The translations under genes and the position numbers were made by a program. Positions 41,723-51,419 of a stretch of 64,000 nt of DNA are shown one piece after another; positions within the stretch are counted from its first letter, which is position 1, and each line of letters starts with the position of its first letter. The notes beneath the pieces were generated by a model. It made no database searches. It saw nothing but the letters and a program-made list of their open reading frames with translations, and was not told where the DNA came from. The stretch lies in assembly GCA_004299705.1 (NCBI GenBank), contig SCQS01000034.1, positions 62,001 through 126,000 on the forward strand, read 5' to 3'. The DNA is from Rhodanobacteraceae bacterium (GTDB lineage: Bacteria; Pseudomonadota; Gammaproteobacteria; Xanthomonadales; Rhodanobacteraceae).

Positions 41723-43116
41723 TGGCCACTGCCAAGTCCGACGCCTTCGTGTTTTTCGGCGCCACCGGCGATCTTGCCTACAAACAGATCTTTCCCGCGC
41801 TGCAGGCGTTGGTGAAGGACGGCAAGCTCGACATGCCGGTGATCGGCATCGCGCGTTCCGGCTGGACCGTCGACGACCTGCGCAAGCGTGCCGAGGACAG
41901 CCTCAAGGAACACGGCGGCGTGGACAAGGCCGCGTTCGCCAAGCTGTCCAGGCAGATGCAGTACATCGACGGCGACTACGGCGATGCGCAAACGTTCGCG
42001 CGGCTGCGCAAGGCACTGGGCGATGCGCAGCACCCACTGCATTACCTCGCGATTCCGCCCAGCATGTTCGTGCCGGTCGTGAAGGGCCTGGCCGCGTCGG
42101 GTTGCGCGCAGGGCGCGCGCGTGATCGTCGAGAAACCGTTCGGACGCGACCTGCATTCCGCGCAGGCGCTGAACCGCACCTTGCACCGCTTCTTCCGCGA
42201 GCACGACATCTTCCGCATCGACCACTATCTCGGCAAGGAGCCGGTGCAGAACCTGCTGTATTTCCGCTTCGCCAATTCGTTGCTGGAACCGATCTGGAAC
42301 CGTGACCACATCGCCAGCATGCAGATCACCATGGCCGAGGATTTCGGCGTGCAGGGCCGCGGCCGGTTTTACGATGAGGTCGGCGCGATCCGCGACGTGG
42401 TGCAGAACCACATGTTCCAGGTGCTGGCGCTGCTGGCGATGGGGCCGCCCGCCAACCGCAGCGCCGACGCGATGCGCGACGAGAAGCTTCGCCTGTTCCG
42501 TTCGATGCGTCCATTGAAGCCCGAAGACATTGTGCGCGGCCAGTTCGACGGGTACCTGAAGGAGCCGGGCGTCGCGAAGAAATCCACCGTCGAAACTTTC
42601 GCCGCGCTGCGCATCCACATGGATACCTGGCGCTGGGCCGGCGTGCCGTTCTTCATCCGCGCCGGCAAGCAGTTGCCGGTGAAATGCACCGAGGTGCTGG
42701 TGCGGTTGAAGAACCCGCCGCAGCAAGTGTTCGACGCACCCGAGGGCGCGGTCAACCATTACCGTTTCCGCCTGAATCCCGACGTGATCATCTCGCTGGG
42801 CGCGCGGGTCAAGGAACCCGGCGAGGCGATGAAGGGGCGCCCGGTGGAACTGGTCGCACATCGCCACATACGCACCGGAATGATGCCGTACCAGCGCCTG
42901 CTGGGCGATGCCATCGACGGCGATTCGGCGCTGTTCACCCGCGACGATTGCGTGGAAGAAGCCTGGCGCGTGCTGGACCCGATCATCGGCGACAAGGTGC
43001 CGGTGCACAAATACAAGGTCGGCAGCTGGGGGCCGAAGGAAGCCGACGCACTGATCGCGGACGCCGGCGGCTGGAACGACCCCAAGGTGGACGTGCCCGC
43101 GAAGGCAGGCAAATGA
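41722..43116 (+). CDS. zwf: Glucose-6-phosphate 1-dehydrogenase
   Basis: Oxidises glucose-6-phosphate to 6-phosphogluconolactone. The 464-residue protein opens [19 protein letters not shown] (nucleotide-binding fold). The active site is RIDHYLGKE with His168 and Lys172 by this numbering. The ATG at 41722 overlaps the GH94 stop (TGATG) and the stop overlaps the HAD start (ATGA), so three genes are in one coupled set. Confidence 0.97.
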   Translation: MATAKSDAFVFFGATGDLAYKQIFPALQALVKDGKLDMPVIGIARSGWTVDDLRKRAEDSLKEHGGVDKAAFAKLSRQMQYIDGDYGDAQTFARLRKALGDAQHPLHYLAIPPSMFVPVVKGLAASGCAQGARVIVEKPFGRDLHSAQALNRTLHRFFREHDIFRIDHYLGKEPVQNLLYFRFANSLLEPIWNRDHIASMQITMAEDFGVQGRGRFYDEVGAIRDVVQNHMFQVLALLAMGPPANRSADAMRDEKLRLFRSMRPLKPEDIVRGQFDGYLKEPGVAKKSTVETFAALRIHMDTWRWAGVPFFIRAGKQLPVKCTEVLVRLKNPPQQVFDAPEGAVNHYRFRLNPDVIISLGARVKEPGEAMKGRPVELVAHRHIRTGMMPYQRLLGDAIDGDSALFTRDDCVEEAWRVLDPIIGDKVPVHKYKVGSWGPKEADALIADAGGWNDPKVDVPAKAGK

Positions 43117-43811
43117 ACTCGCCTGTCTCCCGCGTGTTCCTGTTCGATGTCGACAACACCCTGCTCGACAACGACCGCATCCACGCCGACCTCGACCATT
43201 TCATCGCCGGTGAATTCGGCGCCGACGGCGCCAAAAAATATTGGGCGATCTACGAGAACCTGCGCGACAAGCTCGGTTACGCGGATTACCTCGGCGCGAT
43301 CGAGGCATTCCGGCTCGAGTGCGATGACGAGGTGCGGGCGCAGGGCCTGGCGTCGTTCCTGCTCGACTATCCCTTCGCCGAACGCCTTTATCCGCACGCG
43401 CTGGATGCGATCGCGCACCTGTCGCGGTTCGGCACCTGCGTGGTGTTGTCGGATGGCGACGTGGTGTTGCAGCCGCGCAAGATCAATGCCTCCGGCATCG
43501 CCGCGGCGGTCGATGGGCGGGTCTTGATCTACGTCCACAAGGAACGCATGTTGGACGACGTGGCGCGTCGCTTTCCTGCCGGACACTATGTGATGATCGA
43601 GGACAAATTGCGCGTGCTGGATGGCATGAAGCGGCGCTGGCGCGAACGCCTGACCACGGTGTTCGTGCGCCAGGGCCATTACGCCAACGATCCGGCCGCG
43701 CGCAAGGAATACCCGCCCGCGCAAATCGAACTCGGCGGCGTCGGCGAGCTGTGCAAGCTCGCTGACGACGCCTTTCTTTCCTCTTCTGAACCGGCAACCG
43801 CCACGGAGTGA
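43113..43811 (+). CDS. HAD-superfamily phosphatase in the pentose phosphate operon
   Basis: A 232-residue haloacid dehalogenase-like hydrolase. Motif I is [12 protein letters not shown] (DxDxT), motif II is VVLSDGD, motif III includes HKERM, and motif IV is [11 protein letters not shown]. The helical cap lies between motifs I and II (about residues 20-95), a C1 cap. The substrate is unknown. Its place between zwf and tal suggests a sugar-phosphate or a damaged intermediate of the pathway. It overlaps zwf by 4 bases and precedes tal by 4. Confidence 0.88.
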   Translation: MNSPVSRVFLFDVDNTLLDNDRIHADLDHFIAGEFGADGAKKYWAIYENLRDKLGYADYLGAIEAFRLECDDEVRAQGLASFLLDYPFAERLYPHALDAIAHLSRFGTCVVLSDGDVVLQPRKINASGIAAAVDGRVLIYVHKERMLDDVARRFPAGHYVMIEDKLRVLDGMKRRWRERLTTVFVRQGHYANDPAARKEYPPAQIELGGVGELCKLADDAFLSSSEPATATE

Positions 43812-43815
43812 TCCC

Positions 43816-44922
43816 ATGAACCCCACCAAACCGCTGCACGACCTCGGCCAGAGCATCTGGCTGGACAACATCACCCGCGGCATCCTCGACGACGGCACGC
43901 TGGCGCGCTACATCGCCGAGGACAACGTGACGGGGCTGACTTCCAATCCCTCGATCTTCGACAAGGCGATCTCCGGCGGCAGCAACTACGACGCCGCGAT
44001 CGCGGATCTGCTTGCCGAGGGCCAGCAGGGCGAGGAACTGTTTTTCTCGCTGGCGTTGCAGGACCTCACCCGCGCAGCCGACCTGTTCAAGCCGGCCTTC
44101 CACGCGAGCGACGGCGTGGATGGTTTCGTGTCGCTGGAAGTCTCGCCGCTGCTGGCCGACGACACCCACGCCACCATCGACTCGGCGGTCGCGCTGCACG
44201 CCAAGGCGCGCCGCGACAACCTGTTCATCAAGATCCCCGGCACGCCCGCCGGCATCCCCGCGATCGAGGAGGCAATCTACCGTGGCGTGCCGATCAACGT
44301 GACCCTGCTGTTCTCGCGCGAGCAATACCTCGCGGCGGCCGAGGCGTGGATGCGCGGCATCGAACGTCGCATCGCCGAGGGCAAGTCGCCCAATGTCGAT
44401 TCGGTGGCCTCGGTGTTCATCAGCCGCTGGGACGTAGCGGTGGCCGACAAGGTGCCGGCCGAACTCAAAGACAAGTTGGGCATCGCGATCTCACAACGCA
44501 CCTACAAGGCGTATTGCGACCTGCGTGAGACGCCGCGCTGGAAGAAGATCGTCGCGGTCGGCGTGCATCCGCAGCGCCTGCTGTGGGCCAGCACCGGTAC
44601 CAAGGATCCGAAAGCATCAGACACCTTGTACGTGGAAGCGCTGGCCGCACCCGACACCATCAACACCATCCCCGACAAGACGCTGCTGGCGTTCGCCGAT
44701 CACGGCAAGCTGCGCGGCGCGATGGCGAAGGATGGCGGCGACTGCGAACAGGTGATAGCGCAGTTCAAGGCCGCCGGCGTCGATGACGCGGCGCTGGCCG
44801 GCAAGCTGCAGCGCGACGGCGCGGCGGCGTTCGTGAAATCCTGGAACGACCTGTTGGGCCGGATCGCCCAGAAAGCGTCGGCTGTGGCTGCGCATACCGC
44901 AGGGCAGGGAGCACGCGCATGA
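43816..44922 (+). CDS. tal: Transaldolase
   Basis: Transfers dihydroxyacetone units in the non-oxidative pentose phosphate pathway. The 368-residue protein is the longer (actinobacterial/proteobacterial) type. NPSIFDKAI opens the barrel, [12 protein letters not shown] holds the Schiff-base Lys139, and [12 protein letters not shown] and [16 protein letters not shown] follow. Its stop overlaps the pgi start by 4 bases (ATGA). Confidence 0.96.
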   Translation: MNPTKPLHDLGQSIWLDNITRGILDDGTLARYIAEDNVTGLTSNPSIFDKAISGGSNYDAAIADLLAEGQQGEELFFSLALQDLTRAADLFKPAFHASDGVDGFVSLEVSPLLADDTHATIDSAVALHAKARRDNLFIKIPGTPAGIPAIEEAIYRGVPINVTLLFSREQYLAAAEAWMRGIERRIAEGKSPNVDSVASVFISRWDVAVADKVPAELKDKLGIAISQRTYKAYCDLRETPRWKKIVAVGVHPQRLLWASTGTKDPKASDTLYVEALAAPDTINTIPDKTLLAFADHGKLRGAMAKDGGDCEQVIAQFKAAGVDDAALAGKLQRDGAAAFVKSWNDLLGRIAQKASAVAAHTAGQGARA

Positions 44923-46559
44923 GCACGCCCTCGCTGCGTTCCTCGCCGGAATGGAAGGCGCTGGCGAAGCATTGGCAGGCGCTGCGCGGCACCACGCTCA
45001 GGCAACTGTTCGACGCGGATGCGCAACGCGGCACGCGCCTGGTGGCCGAAGGCGCGGGGCTGTACCTGGATTATTCCAAGAACCTCGTCAACTCCGAGAC
45101 CCTGAAGCTGCTGCAGAAACTGGCGCAGGCGCGCGGAGTGTTCGCGCGTCGCGATGCGATGTTCCGCGGCGACAAGATCAACGAAACCGAGAAACGCGCG
45201 GTGCTGCACGTGGCGCTGCGTGCTCCGCGCGGCGAAAAGATCTACGTGGACGGCAAGGACGTGGTGCCGGAAGTGCACGAGGTGCTCGACCGCATGGCCG
45301 CGTTCAGCGACAAGCTGCGCTCCGGTGAATGGCGCGGGCATTCCGGCAAGGCCATCCGCAACGTCATTTCCATCGGCATCGGCGGCTCCGACCTCGGCCC
45401 CGTGATGGCCTACGAGGCGCTGAAGCACTACAGCCGCCGCGACATGACCTTCCGCTTCGTGTCCAACGTCGACCCCACCGATTTCGTGGAAGCGACGCGC
45501 GACCTCGATGCGGAAGAAACCCTGTTCGTCATCTGCTCCAAGACCTTCACCACGCTGGAAACGCTGACCAACGCACACGCAGCGCGCGACTGGTGCCTGG
45601 CGCAACTAGGCGGCGACGATTCTGCCGTCGCCAAGCACTTCGTCGCGGTTTCGACCAATGCCGACGAGGTGCGCAAGTTCGGCATCGACACCGCCAACAT
45701 GTTCGGGTTCTGGGACTGGGTCGGCGGGCGCTATTCGATGGATTCGGCGATCGGCCTGTCCACGATGCTGGCGATCGGGCCGGAGCATTTCCGCGAAATG
45801 CTGGCCGGTTTCCATGCGATGGACGAACACTTCAGAAGCTCGCCAGCCGAGAGAAACTTGCCTCTGTTGATGGGTCTTTTGTCCATTTGGTACAACGATT
45901 TCTTCGGCGCGCAAACCGTGGCGGTGCTTCCCTACGCGCAATACCTGAAGCGCTTTCCCGCGTACCTGCAGCAATTGACGATGGAGTCGAACGGCAAGCA
46001 CGTCACGCTCGCCGGCGAGCACGTCGATTACCCGACCGGCCCGATCTACTGGGGCGAACCCGGCACCAACGGCCAGCACTCGTTCTACCAGCTGATCCAC
46101 CAGGGCACGCGCCTGATCCCCTGCGACTTCATCGGCTTCATGCATTCGCTGAATCCGCTGGGCGGCCAGCACGACTTGCTGATGGCCAACCTGATCGCGC
46201 AGACCGAAGCGCTTGCGTTCGGCAAGACGCCCGCGCAGGTGCGCGCGGAAGGCACGCCGGAATGGCTGGTGCCGCATCGCGTATGCGAAGGCAACCGGCC
46301 CACCAATATCATCCTTGCAGAAAACCTGACGCCACATTCGCTGGGTGCGCTGGTCGCGCTGTACGAGCACAGCGTGTTCACCCAGGGCGCGATCTGGCAC
46401 ATCGATTCGTTCGACCAGTGGGGCGTGGAACTCGGCAAGCAACTCGCCAAGAAGGTGATTCCGCAGTTGCAGGATGCACAGGAGCCGAAGTTGGCACACG
46501 ACAGCTCGACCAATGCCCTGATCCGGCGTTACCGCGTTGCCCGCAAGACGCCATCATGA
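44919..46559 (+). CDS. pgi: Glucose-6-phosphate isomerase
   Basis: Interconverts glucose-6-phosphate and fructose-6-phosphate. The 546-residue length is normal. Signatures are [32 protein letters not shown], and [17 protein letters not shown] with the catalytic Glu and His region; the C-terminal [12 protein letters not shown] holds the active-site Lys. It is coupled to tal, and a 150-base repeat-bearing gap separates it from pgm. Confidence 0.97.
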   Translation: MSTPSLRSSPEWKALAKHWQALRGTTLRQLFDADAQRGTRLVAEGAGLYLDYSKNLVNSETLKLLQKLAQARGVFARRDAMFRGDKINETEKRAVLHVALRAPRGEKIYVDGKDVVPEVHEVLDRMAAFSDKLRSGEWRGHSGKAIRNVISIGIGGSDLGPVMAYEALKHYSRRDMTFRFVSNVDPTDFVEATRDLDAEETLFVICSKTFTTLETLTNAHAARDWCLAQLGGDDSAVAKHFVAVSTNADEVRKFGIDTANMFGFWDWVGGRYSMDSAIGLSTMLAIGPEHFREMLAGFHAMDEHFRSSPAERNLPLLMGLLSIWYNDFFGAQTVAVLPYAQYLKRFPAYLQQLTMESNGKHVTLAGEHVDYPTGPIYWGEPGTNGQHSFYQLIHQGTRLIPCDFIGFMHSLNPLGGQHDLLMANLIAQTEALAFGKTPAQVRAEGTPEWLVPHRVCEGNRPTNIILAENLTPHSLGALVALYEHSVFTQGAIWHIDSFDQWGVELGKQLAKKVIPQLQDAQEPKLAHDSSTNALIRRYRVARKTPS

Positions 46560-46595
46560 CGTGCGGGCGTGGATAAGGGGCAAGCAAACGTCAGG

Positions 46596-46694
46596 AGCCT
46601 TTGGACACGGATCAGAGCGGATAAATACGGATGAGGAAGCATCTCGTGATTTTTGCGCTTCTGTTCCGCTTTTATCCGTGTCAAAAATGCTTCC
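46596..46694. repeat. Palindromic 'GACACGGAT' repeat, copy 2
   Basis: GACACGGAT with AGCGGA (from 46603) pairs with the complement ending at 46682; a second inner pair GGAAGCAT / ATGCTTCC flanks it. It shares TTTTGACACGGAT, AGCGGA and ATGCTTC with copy 1 at 9350-9430. It fills the pgi-pgm gap and could fold in the operon mRNA. Confidence 0.75.
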
Positions 46695-46709
46695 ACAAGG
46701 TACTTCCGA

Positions 46710-48359
46710 GTGAGCACTGAAAGAATTTCCCCGCTGGCCGGCAAGCCGGCACCTCAATCGATCCTGGTCGATCTCGATAGGCTATTGGCGGCCTATACGG
46801 ATATACGTCCGGATGTTTCCAATCCGGCACAGCGGGTCGCATTCGGAACATCAGGCCATCGCGGCTCCTCGCTGGAGGGCAGCTTCAACGAGTGGCACAT
46901 CCTCGCGATCACCCAGGCGATCTGCGACTACCGCGCCAAGGAATCGGTGACTGGGCCGCTCTACATTGGCTTCGACACCCACGCGTTATCGCAGCCGGCG
47001 TTTCGCAGCGCGCTGGAAGTGCTGGCGGCCAACGGCATCGAGGTGATGACCTCGAAGGGTGGCGAGTTCACGCCCACACCCGCGATTTCGCACGCGATCC
47101 TGTGCCACAACCGCGGCCGCGAGTCCGGGCTTGCCGACGGCATCGTGATCACGCCTTCGCACAATCCGCCCGACAACGGAGGCTTCAAGTACAACCCGGT
47201 CAACGGCGGACCGGCCGGCACCGAAATCACGGGCTGGGTGCAGCGGCAGGCGAACACCTACCTCAAGGATAAACTCGCCGGCGTCAAGCGCGTGCCGTTT
47301 GCGCAGGCTTGCGCCGCCTCGACCACCCATACGCACGATTATCTCGACGCCTACGTGGCCGACCTCGCCAACGTGATCGACTTCGACGCGATCCGAGGCG
47401 CGCGGCTGAAGCTGGCGGTCGATCCGCTGGGCGGTGCAGGGGTGCATTACTGGGCGCCGATCGCCGAGCGCTACAGGATCGACTTGACCGTCGTCAGCGA
47501 GGAGGTCGATCCGCGCTTTGCGTTCATGACGGTCGATTGGGACGGCAAGATCCGGATGGATCCTTCGTCCGAGTACGCGATGCAGCGCTTGCTGGCGCTG
47601 AAAGACGAATACGACGTCGCATTCGCCTGCGACACCGACCACGACCGCCACGGCGTGGTGACGCGCTCGTCCGGGTTGCTGCCCTCCAACCATTTCCTCG
47701 CGGTCATGATCGACTTCCTGTTCCGGGAGCGGAAACGCTGGCCCGGCACGCTTGCGATCGGCAAGACCGTGGTAAGTACCGCGTTGATCGACCGCGTGGC
47801 GAAGCAGGCAGGGCGCAAACTGTACGAGGTGCCGGTGGGATTCAAGTGGTTCGCGCCGGGTCTGTATGACGGCAGCTTGGGATTCGGCGGCGAGGAAAGC
47901 GCGGGCGCGTCGTTCCTGCGCCAGGATGGCAGCGTGTGGACCACCGACAAGGATGGCATCGTGCCGGCTCTGTTGTCGGCCGAGATCACGGCCAAGGCCG
48001 GGCGTGATCCCGGTGAGTGCTATGCCGCGCTGGCTGACAAGTTGGGAAGGCCTTGCAGCGACCGCCTGGAGGCTGTTGCGAACAAGTACCAGAAGCAGAA
48101 ACTCGCCAAGCTTTCCGCAAGTGAAATCAAGCTGGACGCGCTGGCCGGCAGCAAGGTGGCGCAGGTGCTGGACAAGGCACCCGGCAACGGCGCACCGATC
48201 GGCGGCGTCAAGGTGATTGCCGAAGACGGTTGGTTCGCCGCGCGGCCATCGGGCACCGAGGACATCTACAAGATCTACGCGGAAAGTTTCCGCGACGACC
48301 AGCATTTGCGGGCGATCCTTGCCGAAGCGCAACGGGTGGTCGACAAGGCGATTGCGTAG
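46710..48359 (+). CDS. pgm: Phosphoglucomutase (alpha-D-glucose phosphate-specific)
   Basis: Interconverts glucose-1-phosphate and glucose-6-phosphate. The 549-residue protein aligns by eye along its length with E. coli Pgm: [24 protein letters not shown], catalytic Ser150 in [13 protein letters not shown], the metal loop around CDTDHDRHG (Asp residues intact), [14 protein letters not shown] and [20 protein letters not shown] at 46710 is chosen; the ATG at 46653 would translate the palindromic repeat. It would receive glucose-1-phosphate from the GH94 protein. Confidence 0.96.
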   Translation: MSTERISPLAGKPAPQSILVDLDRLLAAYTDIRPDVSNPAQRVAFGTSGHRGSSLEGSFNEWHILAITQAICDYRAKESVTGPLYIGFDTHALSQPAFRSALEVLAANGIEVMTSKGGEFTPTPAISHAILCHNRGRESGLADGIVITPSHNPPDNGGFKYNPVNGGPAGTEITGWVQRQANTYLKDKLAGVKRVPFAQACAASTTHTHDYLDAYVADLANVIDFDAIRGARLKLAVDPLGGAGVHYWAPIAERYRIDLTVVSEEVDPRFAFMTVDWDGKIRMDPSSEYAMQRLLALKDEYDVAFACDTDHDRHGVVTRSSGLLPSNHFLAVMIDFLFRERKRWPGTLAIGKTVVSTALIDRVAKQAGRKLYEVPVGFKWFAPGLYDGSLGFGGEESAGASFLRQDGSVWTTDKDGIVPALLSAEITAKAGRDPGECYAALADKLGRPCSDRLEAVANKYQKQKLAKLSASEIKLDALAGSKVAQVLDKAPGNGAPIGGVKVIAEDGWFAARPSGTEDIYKIYAESFRDDQHLRAILAEAQRVVDKAIA

Positions 48360-48376
48360 CGGTTGGAATGAGCGCC

Positions 48377-48613
48377 ATGTCTGCGAAAAACAACGGCACG
48401 AGCCATGGGTTCAAGATTGGCGACCACGTCGGCTGGAATTCCGAGGCCGGTCGCGTCAGCGGGGTCATCATCAAGATCCACACGCACGACTTCGATTACA
48501 AGGGTCACACCCACCGTGCCAGCGCGGACGACCCGCAATACGAGATCAAGAGCGACAGGACCGACCACGTCGCCGCGCATCGCGGCAAGGTTCTGACCAT
48601 GCTTGACCACTGA
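48377..48613 (+). CDS. DUF2945/HVA1 (Tudor-like) family protein
   Basis: A 78-residue protein with the HVA1 'hypervirulence-associated' Tudor-like fold: GFKIGDHVGWNSEAGRVSGVII, then YKGHTHRASADDPQYEIKSDRTDHVAAHRG. Function is unknown. It begins 17 bases after pgm, and ATG 48368 (three residues longer) is equally possible. Family members often accompany stress genes. Confidence 0.88.
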   Translation: MSAKNNGTSHGFKIGDHVGWNSEAGRVSGVIIKIHTHDFDYKGHTHRASADDPQYEIKSDRTDHVAAHRGKVLTMLDH

Positions 48614-48641
48614 AGGCACGAATCGAACGAGGTAGGGTTGC

Positions 48642-50504
48642 ATGCGGCGTCGCGAATTCCTGCGCCTGTCCGTGCTCACGCCGCTGGCGTTCGCGGGACT
48701 TCCTTGCGTGGCCGATGCCGCAGCGGCCACTGCCGGCAACGCTTTGCCAAATGACGGCAAGCCGCATCGTTTCGAGCTTGCTGCGCGGCATTTCCTGCTC
48801 GACGGCAAGCCATTCACCATCCGCAGCGGGGAGATGCACCCGATCCGCATCCCGCGCGACTACTGGCGGCAGCGCATCCGCATGGCCAAGGCGATGGGGC
48901 TCAACACCATCTCGCTTTACATCATGTGGAACACGCTGGAGTCCGAGCCGGGGCACTTCGATCTCACCACCGGCCGCCGCGACTTCGCCCGCTTCATCCG
49001 CACCTGCCAGGACGAGGGCATGTGGGTGTACCTGCGGCCTGGCCCGTACATCTGTGGCGAATGGGATTTCGGCGGGTTGCCGGATTGGCTGCTGCGCCAT
49101 CCGCACATCCGTGTGCGCGACCGCCACGACGCGGACTACATGGCGGCGGTGCGCCGTTACATCGCGACCATCGCACCGGTTGTCAGGCCGCTCATGGTCG
49201 CGAACGGCGGCCCGATCCTGATGCTGCAGATCGAGAACGAATACGCCTCGTTCGGCCGCGATCTGGGCTACCTCGAATTGCTGCGCGCACTTTGGGAAGC
49301 GCAGGGCGTACGCGGGCCGTTCTCGATCTCCGATGGCCTGGCGCAGATCGAGAAGGCGCACACCTACCTGCCGGGCGCGGCGCTGGGGCTGGATGGCGAT
49401 ACCGAATTCGCGAAGGCCCAGCCGATCGCCGGCGAAATGCCGGTGTGGATGGGCGAGGGTTACCCCGGCTGGCTGACCCATTGGGGTGACAAGAACTTTG
49501 CCAGCAACGATTTCACCGGCACGCTGCGCCTGCTGCTGCGCGAACGCCGTTCATTCAACATGTACGTGGTGCACGGCGGCACCAATTTCGGTTTCGGTGC
49601 GGGCGCCAACGCGCATGACGACTATTCGCACTTCCAGCCGGTGATCACGAGCTACGACTACGGCGCGCCGATCGACGAGCGTGGCGCGCCTACTCCGGCT
49701 TATCACAAGTTCCGCGCGATGCTTGCGGAGAGCGAACGCCGGCCGTTGCCCGAGGTGCCCGAGATACCGCCGACGCTGACGTTCGAGCCGATCAGACCGC
49801 AGCCGTTCGCGTCGTTGTGGGACAACCTGCCCAAGCCGCAACGCGTGGATGCCCCGCGCGCGAACGAGTTGTTGTTCGGACAAGGCCACGGTCTGGTGCT
49901 GTACCGCCGGCCTGTGCGCGACAGCGGGCGACTTCAAATAGACGGTGTGCGCGACTACGCCACGGTTTCACTGGGCGGGCGTTACCTCGACAGTATTTCG
50001 CGGGTGGTGCACCCGTCGTTGCAGTCCGGCCACAGCATTGCGTTGCCGTCCACGGATGCCGATGCAACCCTGGACATACTGGTCGACAGTTTCGGCCACG
50101 TCGGCTACGGCCACGCGATGGCCGACCGCAAGGGCATCGTCGGTGCGATCCGGCTTGACGGAGCGCCGCTCGAGGGCTGGGCTGTCTTCAGCCTGCCTCT
50201 CGATGCGGCGTGGTTACGCGGGTTGCGTCCGTTGCAAGGCCGGCCCTCGCGGCCGGGCCTGTTTTTCAAGGCCTCGTTGCCGCTTGCGCAGCCGGGCGAC
50301 TGCTACCTCGACATGTCGGATTGGAACAAGGGATACCTTTGGGTCAACGGACATTTGCTCGGACGCTACTGGCACATCGGCCCGCAGCAGCGCCTGTATT
50401 GCCCGGCGCCATGGCTGCGCGCAGGCGACAACGAAGTGCTGGTGTTTGATCTGCATCGCACCGAACCCGGAGCGATTCGTGGCGTGCGCAACCTGCACGA
50501 TTGA
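48642..50504 (+). CDS. GH35 beta-galactosidase with Tat-type signal
   Basis: A 620-residue exported exo-beta-galactosidase. The leader MRRREFLRLSVLTPLAFAG has a twin-arginine pattern, so the enzyme is probably folded before export. The GH35 barrel covers about 45-360: FTIRSGEMHPIRIPRDYW, the general acid Glu200 in LQIENEYASFG and the nucleophile Glu272 in VWMGEGYPGWLTHWG. A beta-rich C-terminus ends in jelly-roll modules (GYLWVNGHLLGRYW). In X. campestris a GH35 enzyme works on plant N-glycans; with PNGase A and fucosidases nearby a similar role (e.g. Lewis a galactose) is a reasonable inference. Confidence 0.93.
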   Translation: MRRREFLRLSVLTPLAFAGLPCVADAAAATAGNALPNDGKPHRFELAARHFLLDGKPFTIRSGEMHPIRIPRDYWRQRIRMAKAMGLNTISLYIMWNTLESEPGHFDLTTGRRDFARFIRTCQDEGMWVYLRPGPYICGEWDFGGLPDWLLRHPHIRVRDRHDADYMAAVRRYIATIAPVVRPLMVANGGPILMLQIENEYASFGRDLGYLELLRALWEAQGVRGPFSISDGLAQIEKAHTYLPGAALGLDGDTEFAKAQPIAGEMPVWMGEGYPGWLTHWGDKNFASNDFTGTLRLLLRERRSFNMYVVHGGTNFGFGAGANAHDDYSHFQPVITSYDYGAPIDERGAPTPAYHKFRAMLAESERRPLPEVPEIPPTLTFEPIRPQPFASLWDNLPKPQRVDAPRANELLFGQGHGLVLYRRPVRDSGRLQIDGVRDYATVSLGGRYLDSISRVVHPSLQSGHSIALPSTDADATLDILVDSFGHVGYGHAMADRKGIVGAIRLDGAPLEGWAVFSLPLDAAWLRGLRPLQGRPSRPGLFFKASLPLAQPGDCYLDMSDWNKGYLWVNGHLLGRYWHIGPQQRLYCPAPWLRAGDNEVLVFDLHRTEPGAIRGVRNLHD

Positions 50505-50513
50505 CCACGGCCC

Positions 50514-51269
50514 CTATCCGGGGTAAGCGTTCCGCAGTGCCTCGACGCGCGCGCGGACTTCGGCCTCGCTGGTTTGCCAGTCGCCGCCGCCCATGGCGTC
50601 GAAGCCGGGATGGTGCATGCGGTCGGCGATCCGCACCTTTGCGGATGCATGGAACTCGCGTGCGCCGGTCGCCTCCGCGATGGCGGCGATGTTCTGCTCC
50701 GTGATGCCACCGCCGGGCATGATCGTAAGGCGTCCGCATGCCTGTTCGACCAGCTTCCGGATCAAGGACGCGCCGGCGAGCGCGTCGGCAGCCTGACCGG
50801 AAGTCAGCAGGCGGTCGCAGCCCAGGGTGACGACGTCTTCGAGCGCGCGCTCCGGCGCACGCGCGAAATCGAAAGCGCGATGGAAGGTCACCGACATCCG
50901 GCGCGCCGCCACGGCCAAGGCGCGGCAACGCGGCACGTCCACGTCGCCCTCCGCCGTCAGTACGCCCAGCACCACGCCGGCGCAGCCCAGTGAACCACAT
51001 GCCTCGATGTCGCGTTGCATCACCTCGCATTCCAGGTCATCGAACACGAAGTCGCCGGGGCGGGGGCGGATGAGCACGTGCACGGGGATGCGCAAGCGTT
51101 CCTGCGCGATCGCGATGGTCGCGTGCGATGGTGTGAGCCCGCCGAGTTCCAGCGCGGCACACAGCTCCACGCGCGTTGCGCCACCCGCCTGCGCGGCGAG
51201 CGCGGAGGCCATCGAGTTGGCGGCGACTTCGAGTGCCGCGGCGTTTGGGGACTTGTGATGGTCATGCAT
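50514..51269 (-). CDS. cutC: CutC family protein
   Basis: A 251-residue TIM-barrel protein of the CutC family, named for copper tolerance in E. coli, though that role is disputed. Family words are LEVAANSMASALAAQAGGATRVELCAAL, RIPVHVLIRPRPGDFVF, VTFHRAFD and IMPGGGITEQNIAAI. The gene lies among glycan-degradation genes and is divergent from the fucose operon; a role in sugar metabolism rather than copper is inference from this position. ATG 51269 (MHDHHKS) is the start used. Confidence 0.9.
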   Translation of the reverse strand: MHDHHKSPNAAALEVAANSMASALAAQAGGATRVELCAALELGGLTPSHATIAIAQERLRIPVHVLIRPRPGDFVFDDLECEVMQRDIEACGSLGCAGVVLGVLTAEGDVDVPRCRALAVAARRMSVTFHRAFDFARAPERALEDVVTLGCDRLLTSGQAADALAGASLIRKLVEQACGRLTIMPGGGITEQNIAAIAEATGAREFHASAKVRIADRMHHPGFDAMGGGDWQTSEAEVRARVEALRNAYPG

Positions 51270-51364
51270 GGCTGGATCATGGGTCGTGGGTTGGCAGCGC
51301 CATCGTAACCGACGTGCATCGCTGCGGGATGGCATCCGCGGTCTCCGCGGCATCGCCATGTTGC

Positions 51365-51380
51365 GTATATGGATATATAC
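51365..51380. promoter_or_regulatory. Palindromic operator-like site before the fucose operon
   Basis: GTATAT-GGAT-ATATAC is a perfect 6+4+6 palindrome, the only strongly A/T-rich patch in the 150-base gap between cutC and the aldo/keto reductase gene. It overlaps a plausible -10 box (TATATACT). It could be the binding site of the pathway regulator. I see no second copy before fucP, so the link to the IclR protein is not shown. Confidence 0.5.
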
Positions 51381-51419
51381 TGCACCCATGAAACATGCCG
51401 CCATGATCCGGAAACCGCG

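Noticed and set aside
41722-48359. An Entner-Doudoroff (edd/eda) branch in the carbon operon.
   Set aside because: No dehydratase or KDPG aldolase is encoded in the window; only pentose phosphate and glycolytic enzymes are present.
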